Below, in pieces: positions 8,051-14,560 of a stretch of 52,621 nt of DNA. Source of the stretch: a virus; the IMG/VR virus record IMGVR_UViG_3300018405_000026, positions 1 through 52,621 of that record; one strand, given 5' to 3'. The notes under the pieces are model-generated. The model was not told the DNA's origin. It saw only the letters and a list, made by a program, of their open reading frames with translations, and made no database searches. A program made the position numbers and the translations under genes. The stretch's first letter is position 1. Every line of letters starts with the position of its first letter.

Positions 8051-8199
8051 GCTCTCACCGCCAAACTGAAGCCTTTACGTGGTTCAAAATAAATGTGATG
8101 ACCAGTCAACTCGTCAGTGGCAAAAAAATGATAGTTATCTGGAACCGACTCGACTACTTCGGCAGTGCCGTAATAACCCTCATACCAATTTGTTATCAT
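8047..8199 (-). CDS. Small hypothetical protein
   Basis: A 50-aa frame from ATG 8199 (MITNWYEGYYGTAEVVESVP...) with AGGAGG 9 nt upstream, at the DUF771 gene's stop. It is followed by overlapping GTG 8050 of the next gene. Tyrosine-rich, soluble, family not recognised. The site, tight spacing and coupling support it as a real gene. Confidence 0.65.
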   Translation of the reverse strand: MITNWYEGYYGTAEVVESVPDNYHFFATDELTGHHIYFEPRKGFSLAVRA

Positions 8200-8201
8200 C
8201 T

Positions 8202-8528
8202 TTATTTACCTCCTAGGATGTTGACAAAGTTATCTTCTAAGAACTGTTTTGTTTTCGTGGCCAAGAATAAATAACCACTCTTACCGCCTGTTGGATATTT
8301 GACGAAACCACCTTCATCGATATCAATTCTACGTTTGTATTTTGGGACTTCTAAAATCGTATCTTTTAACCATCGTTCACTGCGATTAGTTCGCTCACAC
8401 ACTTCTTTTAACGTCCACCAAGTCCCGACGTCATTATCTTTAAGCAGATCGTTGTAATCGGCTGTTAGAAGCAAGGTGTATTCAGGCGGTATGCTGATCA
8501 ACACTTCTGCTTTTAATTTTTGCTCCAT
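8202..8528 (-). CDS. DUF771 family protein
   Basis: The 108-aa protein matches the phage DUF771 family: WWTLKEVCERTNRSERWLKD at about 37-56 is a helix-turn-helix-like segment, and the C-terminus holds GFVKYPTGGKSGYLFLATK and the ending FLEDNF. DUF771 proteins are encoded next to the Cro/antirepressor cluster of Gram-positive temperate phages; they may bind DNA, but the role is not established. A GGAGGTGCATC site precedes the ATG. Confidence 0.82.
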   Translation of the reverse strand: MEQKLKAEVLISIPPEYTLLLTADYNDLLKDNDVGTWWTLKEVCERTNRSERWLKDTILEVPKYKRRIDIDEGGFVKYPTGGKSGYLFLATKTKQFLEDNFVNILGGK

Positions 8529-8543
8529 GATGCACCTCCTACT

Positions 8544-9020
8544 TTACTCGTTGGACTCTAATTCAATAATTTTAAGAATGGCTGGTGTCGGTGTTAAATC
8601 TGAAGCAGAAAACGCAACATAACTAATGTTCTCGATGAACCTGATTGCTGTTTCATATTCTTCTCTTTTTATCGCTGTATATCTCACCACGTTCATTCGG
8701 TTTTTTAACTTCGTGTGAATTCTTCGGGTAAATAACCCTTTCCAAGCTTTGAATAGGTTATCGCTATATTTTCTACCGTCTAAATGCTCTCTAGCTAAAT
8801 CAGTTGACAACTTCCAAATGATTGATTGAATTACTTTTTGCTCTTCATAATTGATCGTGATTTCTTTAGAAACTTTATCTACCATCGAAATTAGACGCTG
8901 TTCAGTTTCTTTAACGCTTTGTTTGATGTTTCGCATCTCTTTGATAATTGCTAACTGAGTCAATGCGCTTTGTTCTGCTTGATCTAACTCGTAATTGTTA
9001 TATCTCATCATTTCAGTCAT
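8544..9020 (-). CDS. ORF6C-domain protein
   Basis: The 158-aa protein has an N-terminal coiled-coil (IKEMRNIKQSVKETEQRLIS) and the C-terminal ORF6C signature: about 100 residues including QKVIQSIIWKLSTDLA, LFKAWKGLFTRRIHTKLKN, VVRYTAIKREEYETAIRFI. ORF6C is the C-terminal domain of many phage antirepressors (after a BRO/AntA domain); here it stands alone. It may act with or against repressors during induction. It overlaps the DUF3102 gene by 8 nt. Domain firm, role inferred. Confidence 0.82.
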   Translation of the reverse strand: MTEMMRYNNYELDQAEQSALTQLAIIKEMRNIKQSVKETEQRLISMVDKVSKEITINYEEQKVIQSIIWKLSTDLAREHLDGRKYSDNLFKAWKGLFTRRIHTKLKNRMNVVRYTAIKREEYETAIRFIENISYVAFSASDLTPTPAILKIIELESNE

Positions 9021-9933
9021 TTATAATCTCTCCTTCTATAATCATGTTGTTGGTTATTTTTTTTGTAATATCTTCGTTCAATTTCAAGAAACGGCTTAAA
9101 AGAATATCTAACTCACTCTTAACCAACGTGTCATTAGCCACCGCATCCGATAAATCGCTGTAAACCAACACGCTTAGTTTGGCTAACAAGGCATTGCCCT
9201 CTTTTAACACTTTGTGCAAACCGTCATAGTCTGCTATTTTCTGTTGCACTCGGTTAAGCTCTCCCTGCGATTGTTGAATAGCATTTGTGAGTTCATCATA
9301 TTTTTGCGACTTCTCGTTGACTTCTTTGCGTTGATTTAATAAATCTTGGTGTTCTTTTTCTAAATGTTCATTGCGTTTGGTTAAGTAATCTTTCGTGCGC
9401 TTCAAGTCCTCGTAATCGCTTGGAACAATTTGTTTCTCAATAATTTTCGGTTCTTGTCGCTGTGCTTTTTCCAACTGTTCGTAAGTTTTGTTAATAACAT
9501 CATCTTTCTCGGCTAGTTGCCTTTGGTGCTGTTCGGCTTGTTGCTGGAGTTGTTTTTTCAACTCCTGCAATTCTCTCGTGGTCATTTCATCAGGTGTTTT
9601 GGTTTTACCTTTATCAGTAACGTGTTCCTTAGTGCGTTCTTCTTCAGGAAGAGTTGAAATTAGATATAAAGCTCTACCACCTAAATGCGACCACGTGTCC
9701 GTATTTGGCAATTCACTAGCCACTTTCATAAAACGCTGAGCTTCACGAATGTCCATTTTCAAGTTCGATTCAACCCACTTGATAAAGTTCCCATGCGCTA
9801 AATCATTTTCTTTAACATGGTTTAAACGTCTACCTATTTCCCAAATTGATTGACCTGCAATGTTCTTGTGATGATTTATCTCTAGTTCGATTTGTTTCAA
9901 ATCTGTGGATAAACTTATCTCATTCACTTGCAT
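9013..9933 (-). CDS. DUF3102 coiled-coil protein
   Basis: The 306-aa protein begins with a DUF3102 segment (about 10-90: LKQIELEINHHKNIAGQSIW, EIGRRLNHVKENDLAHG, FIKWVESNLKMDIREAQRFM). A long Q/K/E-rich coiled-coil at about 110-230 includes QQQAEQHQRQLAEKDD. DUF3102 is linked to ParB/KorB-like host-range and partition-type proteins in phages; function unclear. It is the first gene after the Cro-like repressor, and an operator copy lies just upstream at 9959-9972. Confidence 0.8.
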   Translation of the reverse strand: MQVNEISLSTDLKQIELEINHHKNIAGQSIWEIGRRLNHVKENDLAHGNFIKWVESNLKMDIREAQRFMKVASELPNTDTWSHLGGRALYLISTLPEEERTKEHVTDKGKTKTPDEMTTRELQELKKQLQQQAEQHQRQLAEKDDVINKTYEQLEKAQRQEPKIIEKQIVPSDYEDLKRTKDYLTKRNEHLEKEHQDLLNQRKEVNEKSQKYDELTNAIQQSQGELNRVQQKIADYDGLHKVLKEGNALLAKLSVLVYSDLSDAVANDTLVKSELDILLSRFLKLNEDITKKITNNMIIEGEIIND

Positions 9934-9942
9934 GCTCCTTCC

Positions 9943-10179
9943 TTAAACTGATATACTATCGCATTTATGCGACTTCTTACTTAAAAAAATTTCTATTGCT
10001 TCTTCATTAGACAACTGCATAATCTTTGCAATTTCCGCCACTTCTCCTATTGAAAAATCTCCATTGTTTTTCATTTTTCTATAAAAAGTACTTCTGTCTA
10101 TTCCAATAGATTGAGCCAATTCTTGTTGAGAAAAACCTTTTTCAACAATCTTACCTCGCAACTTATTAACGTCCACCAT
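9943..10179 (-). CDS. Cro-like XRE repressor
   Basis: The start is placed at ATG 10179 (MVDVNKLRGKIVEKGFSQQE) because AAAGGGGG lies 7 nt upstream; an earlier ATG at 10206 lies within an operator. The 78-aa protein is little more than an XRE HTH (FSQQELAQSIGIDRSTFYRK, about 16-35), the normal size for Cro. It is the first gene leftward from the early promoter and divergent from CI. Its last codons (KSHKCDSI) are encoded by a copy of the operator palindrome. Confidence 0.85.
   Translation of the reverse strand: MVDVNKLRGKIVEKGFSQQELAQSIGIDRSTFYRKMKNNGDFSIGEVAEIAKIMQLSNEEAIEIFLSKKSHKCDSISV
9959..9972. promoter_or_regulatory. Operator copy O4 inside cro-like gene
   Basis: TCGCATTTATGCGA matches the consensus TCGCATTNNTGCGA of the three sites in the switch region. 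It lies in the last codons of the Cro-like gene, 26 nt upstream of the DUF3102 start, and could modulate readthrough or a local promoter. Confidence 0.65.
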
Positions 10180-10200
10180 GTGATTACCCCCTTTCCATTG

Positions 10201-10214
10201 TCGCATTCGTGCGA
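10201..10214. promoter_or_regulatory. Operator O1 (CI/Cro site)
   Basis: TCGCATTCGTGCGA, a palindrome with 5-bp arms (TCGCA/TGCGA), lies just downstream of the early promoter -10. A bound repressor would block leftward initiation or escape. Confidence 0.75.
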
Positions 10215-10226
10215 CTTATTAATTAA

Positions 10227-10255
10227 ATAATAACAGTTAAGGTTTCAATAGTCAA
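10227..10255 (-). promoter_or_regulatory. Early leftward promoter
   Basis: On the minus strand, TTGACT (10255-10250) and TATTAT (10232-10227) are separated by exactly 17 nt. This near-consensus sigma-A promoter drives the Cro-like gene and the early operon. Operators O1 and O2 flank it on either side. Confidence 0.85.
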
Positions 10256-10263
10256 GAGATAAA

Positions 10264-10277
10264 TCGCATTTCTGCGA
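10264..10277. promoter_or_regulatory. Operator O2 (CI/Cro site)
   Basis: TCGCATTTCTGCGA lies just upstream of the -35 of the early promoter, between the two divergent promoters. Together with O1 and O3 it forms a three-operator switch. Confidence 0.75.
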
Positions 10278-10309
10278 AAATAGTTAAAATAAAAACTCTT
10301 CATTATATG

Positions 10310-10323
10310 TTGCATTAATGCGA
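10310..10323. promoter_or_regulatory. Operator O3 overlapping the CI promoter
   Basis: TTGCATTAATGCGA differs from the operator consensus at one outer base and overlaps the -35 of the rightward CI promoter. This implies autoregulation of CI, or Cro repression of CI. Confidence 0.7.
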
Positions 10324-10338
10324 CTGATGATTTATAAT
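10310..10338 (+). promoter_or_regulatory. CI (maintenance) promoter
   Basis: TTGCAT (10310-10315), a 17-nt spacer and TATAAT (10333-10338) form a good sigma-A promoter. It lies 28 nt upstream of the repressor start, with an AAGAGGTG ribosome binding site in between. Its -35 is embedded in operator O3. Confidence 0.85.
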
Positions 10339-10365
10339 TAAGACATAAAGAAAAGAGGTGAAAAA

Positions 10366-11055
10366 ATGGATATCGGCAAAAGAATGAAAGAAAGACGAAA
10401 ACAACTTAAAATGACAGCCGATGAGATAGGCGAGAAATTAGGCGTATCAAGAGCAACGATTTATAGATACGAAAAAGGTGACATCGAAAAGTTTCCAATC
10501 GAATCATTAGAACCCTTGGCTGAAGCGCTTCAAACAACTAACGAATACTTGATGGGTTGGGAGTTTGAAAGGGATATTCTACCAATCTATAAAGAACTTA
10601 CCCCTCAACGTCAAATCAAAGTATACAACTTCGCTGAAAAACAACTTGATGAACAGAATAACATCATCAATGTTGATTTTGCAAAGGAAGACAGCAAAAC
10701 AATCATTACCAACAGACGAACTGCTGCAGGATCCGCTTTACACGTGGATGATACAGACGCAAGAAAAGAAGTTGTATCATCAGCGCTAATACCTAAAGGT
10801 GCAGACGAGCTAGTAGAAGTTGTTGGTAAGTCAATGGAGCCTTTAATAAAAGATGGCCAAGAAGTATATATGAGATATCAGCCAAGTGTTGAGAATGGCG
10901 AAATTGCTATTGTAAGGATTGAAAACGAAGGCGTGACTTGTAAGCGGGTCTATGCTGATAATGGCACAATCACGCTAAAGTCTGAAAATGAAGAGTATGA
11001 TGATATGCATTTTGACGCTAGTCAAGTGGTAGTTTTAGGCAAGGTCTTGTTATAA
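10366..11055 (+). CDS. CI-like lysogeny repressor, XRE plus S24 peptidase
   Basis: The 229-aa protein has an N-terminal XRE HTH (about 6-60: MTADEIGEKLGVSRATIYRY). The C-terminal LexA/S24 domain shows the catalytic pair S156 (VVGKSMEPL) and K193 (VTCKRVY), plus an Ala-Gly cleavage site at 121-122 (RRTAAGSA). This is the design of RecA-inducible phage repressors: it binds operators, holds the lytic operon off, and cleaves itself on DNA damage. It sits divergent to the Cro-like gene with four operator palindromes around it. The phage is thus probably temperate and SOS-inducible. Confidence 0.95.
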   Translation: MDIGKRMKERRKQLKMTADEIGEKLGVSRATIYRYEKGDIEKFPIESLEPLAEALQTTNEYLMGWEFERDILPIYKELTPQRQIKVYNFAEKQLDEQNNIINVDFAKEDSKTIITNRRTAAGSALHVDDTDARKEVVSSALIPKGADELVEVVGKSMEPLIKDGQEVYMRYQPSVENGEIAIVRIENEGVTCKRVYADNGTITLKSENEEYDDMHFDASQVVVLGKVLL

Positions 11056-11080
11056 ATAAAATTAAAAAGGAGAAATCTAA

Positions 11081-11731
11081 ATGAAAAGAAAAATTTTTTT
11101 TGTTTTCGGAGTTCTTAACCTCATCTCTGCAATTTCTGCTAATTTTTTAGGGGAGCCTATTCCGGATCAACAACAATTGATAACTGTTATGACATTAGTA
11201 GGGATATTGCTGATTACACTAGCGGTAAGAATACCAAAGCATGAGAAAACATCCGGAATTACGAAACATAAGAAGATAAAAAAACATGAAGAAAAAGAAC
11301 AGTATTTCGACCCTGACAAAATGATAACCGCAACTGTGGGAGTGGATATGGATAGGAGATTAATCGGCGTCAAACATTTCAGAAAATTCTCTGAGATTTG
11401 GCCACTAGAAGAAATACAAACTTATGAAATTGTTGAAAATGGACAGTCTATTTCTTCGGGCGGAATAGGAAGTGCCGTTATCGGAGGTATGGCTTTTGGC
11501 GGAGTAGGAGCCATAACAGGAGCAATTACGGGAAAAAAAACACAAAACAAAAAGGTAACTACTTTCTGCGTTAAGTTGAATACGAATAACATAGACAAAC
11601 CTGTCAGATACATAAATCTAATCTCCGGACCAACAAAATCTAACTCTTTAACATATAAAAATGCCGTCTCTGACGCAGATACTATCATCGCAAGCTTGAA
11701 TATTTTAATGGGTAAAAACGAACGCACATAA
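11081..11731 (+). CDS. Membrane protein of the lysogeny module, possibly frameshifted at 3' end
   Basis: The 216-aa protein has two N-terminal transmembrane helices (about 5-24 and 34-51), a basic cytoplasmic linker (HEKTSGITKHKKIKKHEEK) and a glycine-rich segment near 128-155 (SSGGIGSAVIGGMAFGGVGA). It is co-transcribed with CI, a place that often holds superinfection-exclusion or lysogenic-conversion genes. After the present stop, another frame continues without a stop as KTNAHKEKSQFEGQLSPEEM... to 11789. Removing one A from the run at about 11712 would join them, so the C-terminus is probably truncated. Function not recognised. Confidence 0.65.
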   Translation: MKRKIFFVFGVLNLISAISANFLGEPIPDQQQLITVMTLVGILLITLAVRIPKHEKTSGITKHKKIKKHEEKEQYFDPDKMITATVGVDMDRRLIGVKHFRKFSEIWPLEEIQTYEIVENGQSISSGGIGSAVIGGMAFGGVGAITGAITGKKTQNKKVTTFCVKLNTNNIDKPVRYINLISGPTKSNSLTYKNAVSDADTIIASLNILMGKNERT

Positions 11732-11789
11732 AGAAAAATCCCAATTTGAAGGTCAGCTATCACCTGAAGAAATGGCAGATTTAGAATAA

Positions 11790-11838
11790 ACAAAAGAAGC
11801 CCACACTAACGCCGGCAAGCAAATAAGTGTGAGCGGAT
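11790..11838 (-). terminator. Possible leftward terminator upstream of integrase
   Basis: On the minus strand GCTCACACT and AGTGTGGGC can form a 9-bp stem (one G-U pair) with an 18-nt loop, followed by TTCTTTTGTTT. It would stop transcription entering the CI region from the right. The plus-strand side lacks a U tract. Confidence 0.4.
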
Positions 11839-11902
11839 GAAAAAATACCTATATTAGGCTTATTTTCTATGCCCTATTATAGCATAAATAGGAGGAGTTT
11901 GA

Positions 11903-13000
11903 ATGGCTTCTTATACTAAAAGGGGCAAAACATGGACGTATATCGTATCTTACAAAGATAAAAACGGCGAATTTCAAACAGCGCGCAAAGGTGGTTTTCG
12001 CACCAAGCCTGAGGCAGCTGCAGCAGCTAGAGATATTGAAATCGCAATAGCCAAAGGTCATGATCCTAGCGTTAAGAAAAAACTTTTCTCGGACTATTTT
12101 AAAAATTGGATGGAATTATATAAAAAACCAGCAGTAACAGAAGTCACTTACCGTAAATATAAAGTGGCCTACAACAATATTAAAAAATTATTTCCTTACG
12201 AGACACTTGAGGATTTGGACCGTGACACATATCAAAGAGCGCTAAATGAATACGCCAAAACTACGGCTGAATCAACAGTCAAACGCTTAAACAGCTACAT
12301 AAGAGCGTGTTTAGCATACGCCTTAGAAGATAACACCATCTTCCGGGACCCGACGTTTAAAGCGGTAATTTCGGGCAATAATGAACGGGTAGTCGATGAA
12401 GAGGCGAAATTTTTAGAGAGAAAAGATTACGACAAGCTGATGGCCAATATTTCAAAAAGACCTCTGACGGCGTCAAAAATGCTGGTGATTATAGCTGCTC
12501 ACACTGGCGCACGATATGCAGAAATTTTAGGTTTGACGTGGAATGATATTGATTTCGAAGCCAAAACTGTGACCATTAGTAAAACTTGGCTATATAAATT
12601 GAAGCCGCCTGTATTCGGTGAAACTAAGAATAAAAAACGGCGCGTGATACTTGTAAGCGACGAATTGCTCGCCTTTATAAAAGAGATTGAAGCACACCAA
12701 GAGTTAAACGGCTCTAAAATTGATCGCATCATTAACGCACCCTGCTCAAACGAAGCAGTCAATAAATATTTACGCAAAGTGCAAACACAGATAGGCGTGA
12801 CTGAGAAACAAATAACACTACACGGGTTACGACATACACACGCTTCGCTATTGCTTTACGCCGACGTAAACATTATGCTTATAGCAGAACGACTTGGACA
12901 CAAAGACGTGACCGTCACGCAGACCGTCTATTCTCACGTATTAGAAGAAATGCGAAAAAATAAAGAAAATCAATTGATAAATTCTTTGAAAATTTTTTAA
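11903..13000 (+). CDS. int: Phage integrase, tyrosine recombinase
   Basis: The 365-aa protein has a full integrase layout: an AP2-like arm-binding domain (about 1-50, MASYTKRGKTWTYIVSYKDK, RTKPEAAAAARDIE), a SAM-like core-binding domain (about 60-160) and a catalytic domain. Catalytic residues visible are R204 (HTGARYAE), H307 and R310 (LHGLRHTHAS), H333 (RLGHKD) and Y343 (QTVYSHV). AGGAGG lies 7 nt before the ATG. It catalyses integration and excision at attP, probably in the repeat-rich region just downstream. A second recombinase at 50-52 kb shares its core (PTFKAVISGN versus PTYKAVISGN) but not its N-terminus. Confidence 0.95.
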   Translation: MASYTKRGKTWTYIVSYKDKNGEFQTARKGGFRTKPEAAAAARDIEIAIAKGHDPSVKKKLFSDYFKNWMELYKKPAVTEVTYRKYKVAYNNIKKLFPYETLEDLDRDTYQRALNEYAKTTAESTVKRLNSYIRACLAYALEDNTIFRDPTFKAVISGNNERVVDEEAKFLERKDYDKLMANISKRPLTASKMLVIIAAHTGARYAEILGLTWNDIDFEAKTVTISKTWLYKLKPPVFGETKNKKRRVILVSDELLAFIKEIEAHQELNGSKIDRIINAPCSNEAVNKYLRKVQTQIGVTEKQITLHGLRHTHASLLLYADVNIMLIAERLGHKDVTVTQTVYSHVLEEMRKNKENQLINSLKIF

Positions 13001-13032
13001 TTTTTATGCCAATTTCAAACATGTCTATGCAG

Positions 13033-13347
13033 TAGCTATCCTTTAGCTTATAAAATAGTTTGCACATATTTTACACAAGTTAAAAATTAATGCTATAATA
13101 GCAAGGTTAGCAGGCTATTGAAATTCCCTTCAGAGGCGTTTTATTAATATTCATAGCAAGTAATAGCAATTAAAAACGTTGATTTGAAAGCTTTTTTAGA
13201 ATTAGCTATACTTTAGCTTTTAAAACATTTTACACATATTTTACACATAAATTTAGACCGTCTTAGGACGGTCTTTTTGTTTTGTTTATCGTGGTATTGA
13301 TATGATTTAAGCAGAAAATAACCGTCAATTTTACACAAGTAAAAATT
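13033..13347. other. Probable attP region with arm-type repeats
   Basis: Two direct copies of a 46-bp element at 13033-13078 and 13203-13248 agree at about 40 positions; both start TAGCTAT and end CACATATTTTACACA. A shorter motif, ATTTTACACAAGT followed by (T)AAAAATT, occurs at about 13068 and 13328. Between the long copies is the perfect palindrome TGCTAT-A-ATAGCA (13091-13103). Spaced direct repeats immediately 3' of int are typical integrase arm sites flanking a core. The exact core cannot be fixed without the host junctions. Nothing in this stretch looks coding. Confidence 0.55.
13255..13281 (+). terminator. Intrinsic terminator downstream of att region
   Basis: AGACCGTC-TTAG-GACGGTCT (perfect 8-bp stem, 4-nt loop) is followed by TTTTTGTTTTG on the plus strand. 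It would end int transcription after the att region and insulate the moron operon. Confidence 0.88.
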
Positions 13348-13399
13348 CCTACTATTATATACACCTTTAAATTTGTGCATGATATACAAATTAAATAAT

Positions 13400-13452
13400 T
13401 ATACATAATTATGCACAAAACACTTTACAAGTTATACATAATCATGTATAAT
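13400..13452 (+). promoter_or_regulatory. Moron promoter with paired operator palindromes
   Basis: TTTACA (13424-13429), 17 nt and TATAAT (13447-13452) form a strong promoter 49 nt before the operon. A palindrome TATACAT-AATC-ATGTATA (13433-13450) covers the spacer and -10. A second copy, TATACAT-AATT-ATGCACA, is at 13400-13417. Operon autoregulation by the encoded HTH protein is a natural inference. Confidence 0.7.
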
Positions 13453-13500
13453 ATAATTAAAGAGTAAGAGATAAATAAAAAACAGAAAAGAGGAAATGAA

Positions 13501-13905
13501 ATGGAAAAAGTATACGAGGTAATTAACAAGGAAATCGCAAAATTCAATTTATCATACGACCAAGACGACGCAACGGAAAGCCAAAAAGAAAACACAAAAC
13601 AATTTGACGGGCTAAGCCATATTAATACATCTAAAGTGAGTGCAGAAGCTTCGTGGGAATTTTCAAAGGTAATCGAAAACATCTTGGCAATTGTTGAAGA
13701 TGGTGTTAAAACTTTCGAAGAAGTTCCAGAGGGCGCAATCTTAAAAGGAACCCCAGAATACAAAGAACGTGTAAAAAACGAAGAACCAAAGAGTGTAGTT
13801 ACAGGGTTCAGAAGAAGATTTGGCTATACACAATTAAAAAACATTCAGTTCGATGGATTTTCAATCATTACTGAAAAAACATTTTACTTCGAGGGTGATA
13901 AATAA
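13501..13905 (+). CDS. Hypothetical protein of a two-gene moron operon
   Basis: The 134-aa soluble, acidic protein begins MEKVYEVINKEIAKFNLSYD and has the features ILAIVEDGVKTFEEVPEGAI and FRRRFGYTQLKNIQFDGF. GAGGAAATGAA precedes the ATG. The stop overlaps the start of the next gene (TAATG), so the two are coupled. Position between att and the lysis end places it where lysogenic-conversion genes usually sit, and its promoter is independent of the lytic programme. Family not recognised; it could be half of a toxin-antitoxin or exclusion pair. Confidence 0.65.
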   Translation: MEKVYEVINKEIAKFNLSYDQDDATESQKENTKQFDGLSHINTSKVSAEASWEFSKVIENILAIVEDGVKTFEEVPEGAILKGTPEYKERVKNEEPKSVVTGFRRRFGYTQLKNIQFDGFSIITEKTFYFEGDK

Positions 13906-14498
13906 TGAAAGTAGATTTAAAGGAAATAGATAAGTTATTAAATGAAAGCAATCTTAGCGAAGTGGCAAAAGCGGTGGGAATACCCTACCGCACACTACAA
14001 GCTTGGAAGCGTGGCGAAAATAAATGGTGGACCGATACACAACAAAAGCTAACCGCATTGCAAAACTACCTAAATACGGAGGATAACAAAATGGAAAATA
14101 TAACACTATATTTCAAAACTCGAATTAGCGGCGGTGAATATAGATATTCTGATATCGTTGAAGTGTCTGCTACTTGGGGAGAAAATGTTTTTAAAGAGAT
14201 TTTCAATCAGCTATACAGCGAAATGAAACGTCGTGATGAATGGATTTTCTACAAATATGATTTCGAAAAGACGATGGAAAAAGCTCAAAAGTATTACGGA
14301 AAGCCAATAGAAGAATTTAGTGACTTTGAAGCTTCGGCTTTAATCAGTGAAGCAATAGGACATGTAGAGGTTTCAGAGTGGTTGGGATATTATATCATGA
14401 AAGACGGTGTCATCTATCGCTTAGGCTCAAGCGAAACCAACGAAAACATTTTCACTTTTAAGGACAATAACGGAAATAAAATAAATCTTCCGCTATAA
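13905..14498 (+). CDS. HTH-fused moron protein with possible internal start
   Basis: The 197-aa protein has a small N-terminal HTH (about 5-60: LSEVAKAVGIPYRTLQAWKR) and a C-terminal domain (about 63-197) of unknown kind with KYYGKPIEEFSDFEASALIS. At the domain boundary, a good ribosome binding site (CGGAGG, 7 nt upstream) precedes an in-frame ATG at 14091 (MENITLYFKTRISGG), so the 135-aa C-terminal domain could also be made alone. A single gene giving an HTH-fused and a free product would suit an autoregulated toxin/antitoxin-like or immunity system. Function is inferred from layout only. Confidence 0.65.
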   Translation: MKVDLKEIDKLLNESNLSEVAKAVGIPYRTLQAWKRGENKWWTDTQQKLTALQNYLNTEDNKMENITLYFKTRISGGEYRYSDIVEVSATWGENVFKEIFNQLYSEMKRRDEWIFYKYDFEKTMEKAQKYYGKPIEEFSDFEASALISEAIGHVEVSEWLGYYIMKDGVIYRLGSSETNENIFTFKDNNGNKINLPL

Positions 14499-14504
14499 AC
14501 AAAA

Positions 14505-14545
14505 ACAGCCCCACAGCTCAAAAAGAGTAGTGGGGTTTCTATTTT
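14505..14545. terminator. Bidirectional terminator between moron and endolysin genes
   Basis: CCCCAC (14509-14514) and GTGGGG (14530-14535) form a GC stem with a 15-nt loop. TTTCTATTTTG follows on the plus strand and CTGTTTTTGTTT on the minus strand. It separates the converging moron and late operons. Confidence 0.8.
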
Positions 14546-14560
14546 GTTAAATGTCCATTA

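Noticed and set aside
12499-12777. Antisense reading frame in the integrase gene
   Set aside because: Shadow of a well-supported coding sequence with intact catalytic residues; no start signal.
13070-13099. Rightward promoter TTTACA-18-TATAAT inside the att region
   Set aside because: The hexamers fit, but they coincide with the arm repeat and the palindrome, there is no gene directly downstream before the terminator, and int-site structure explains the bases equally well.
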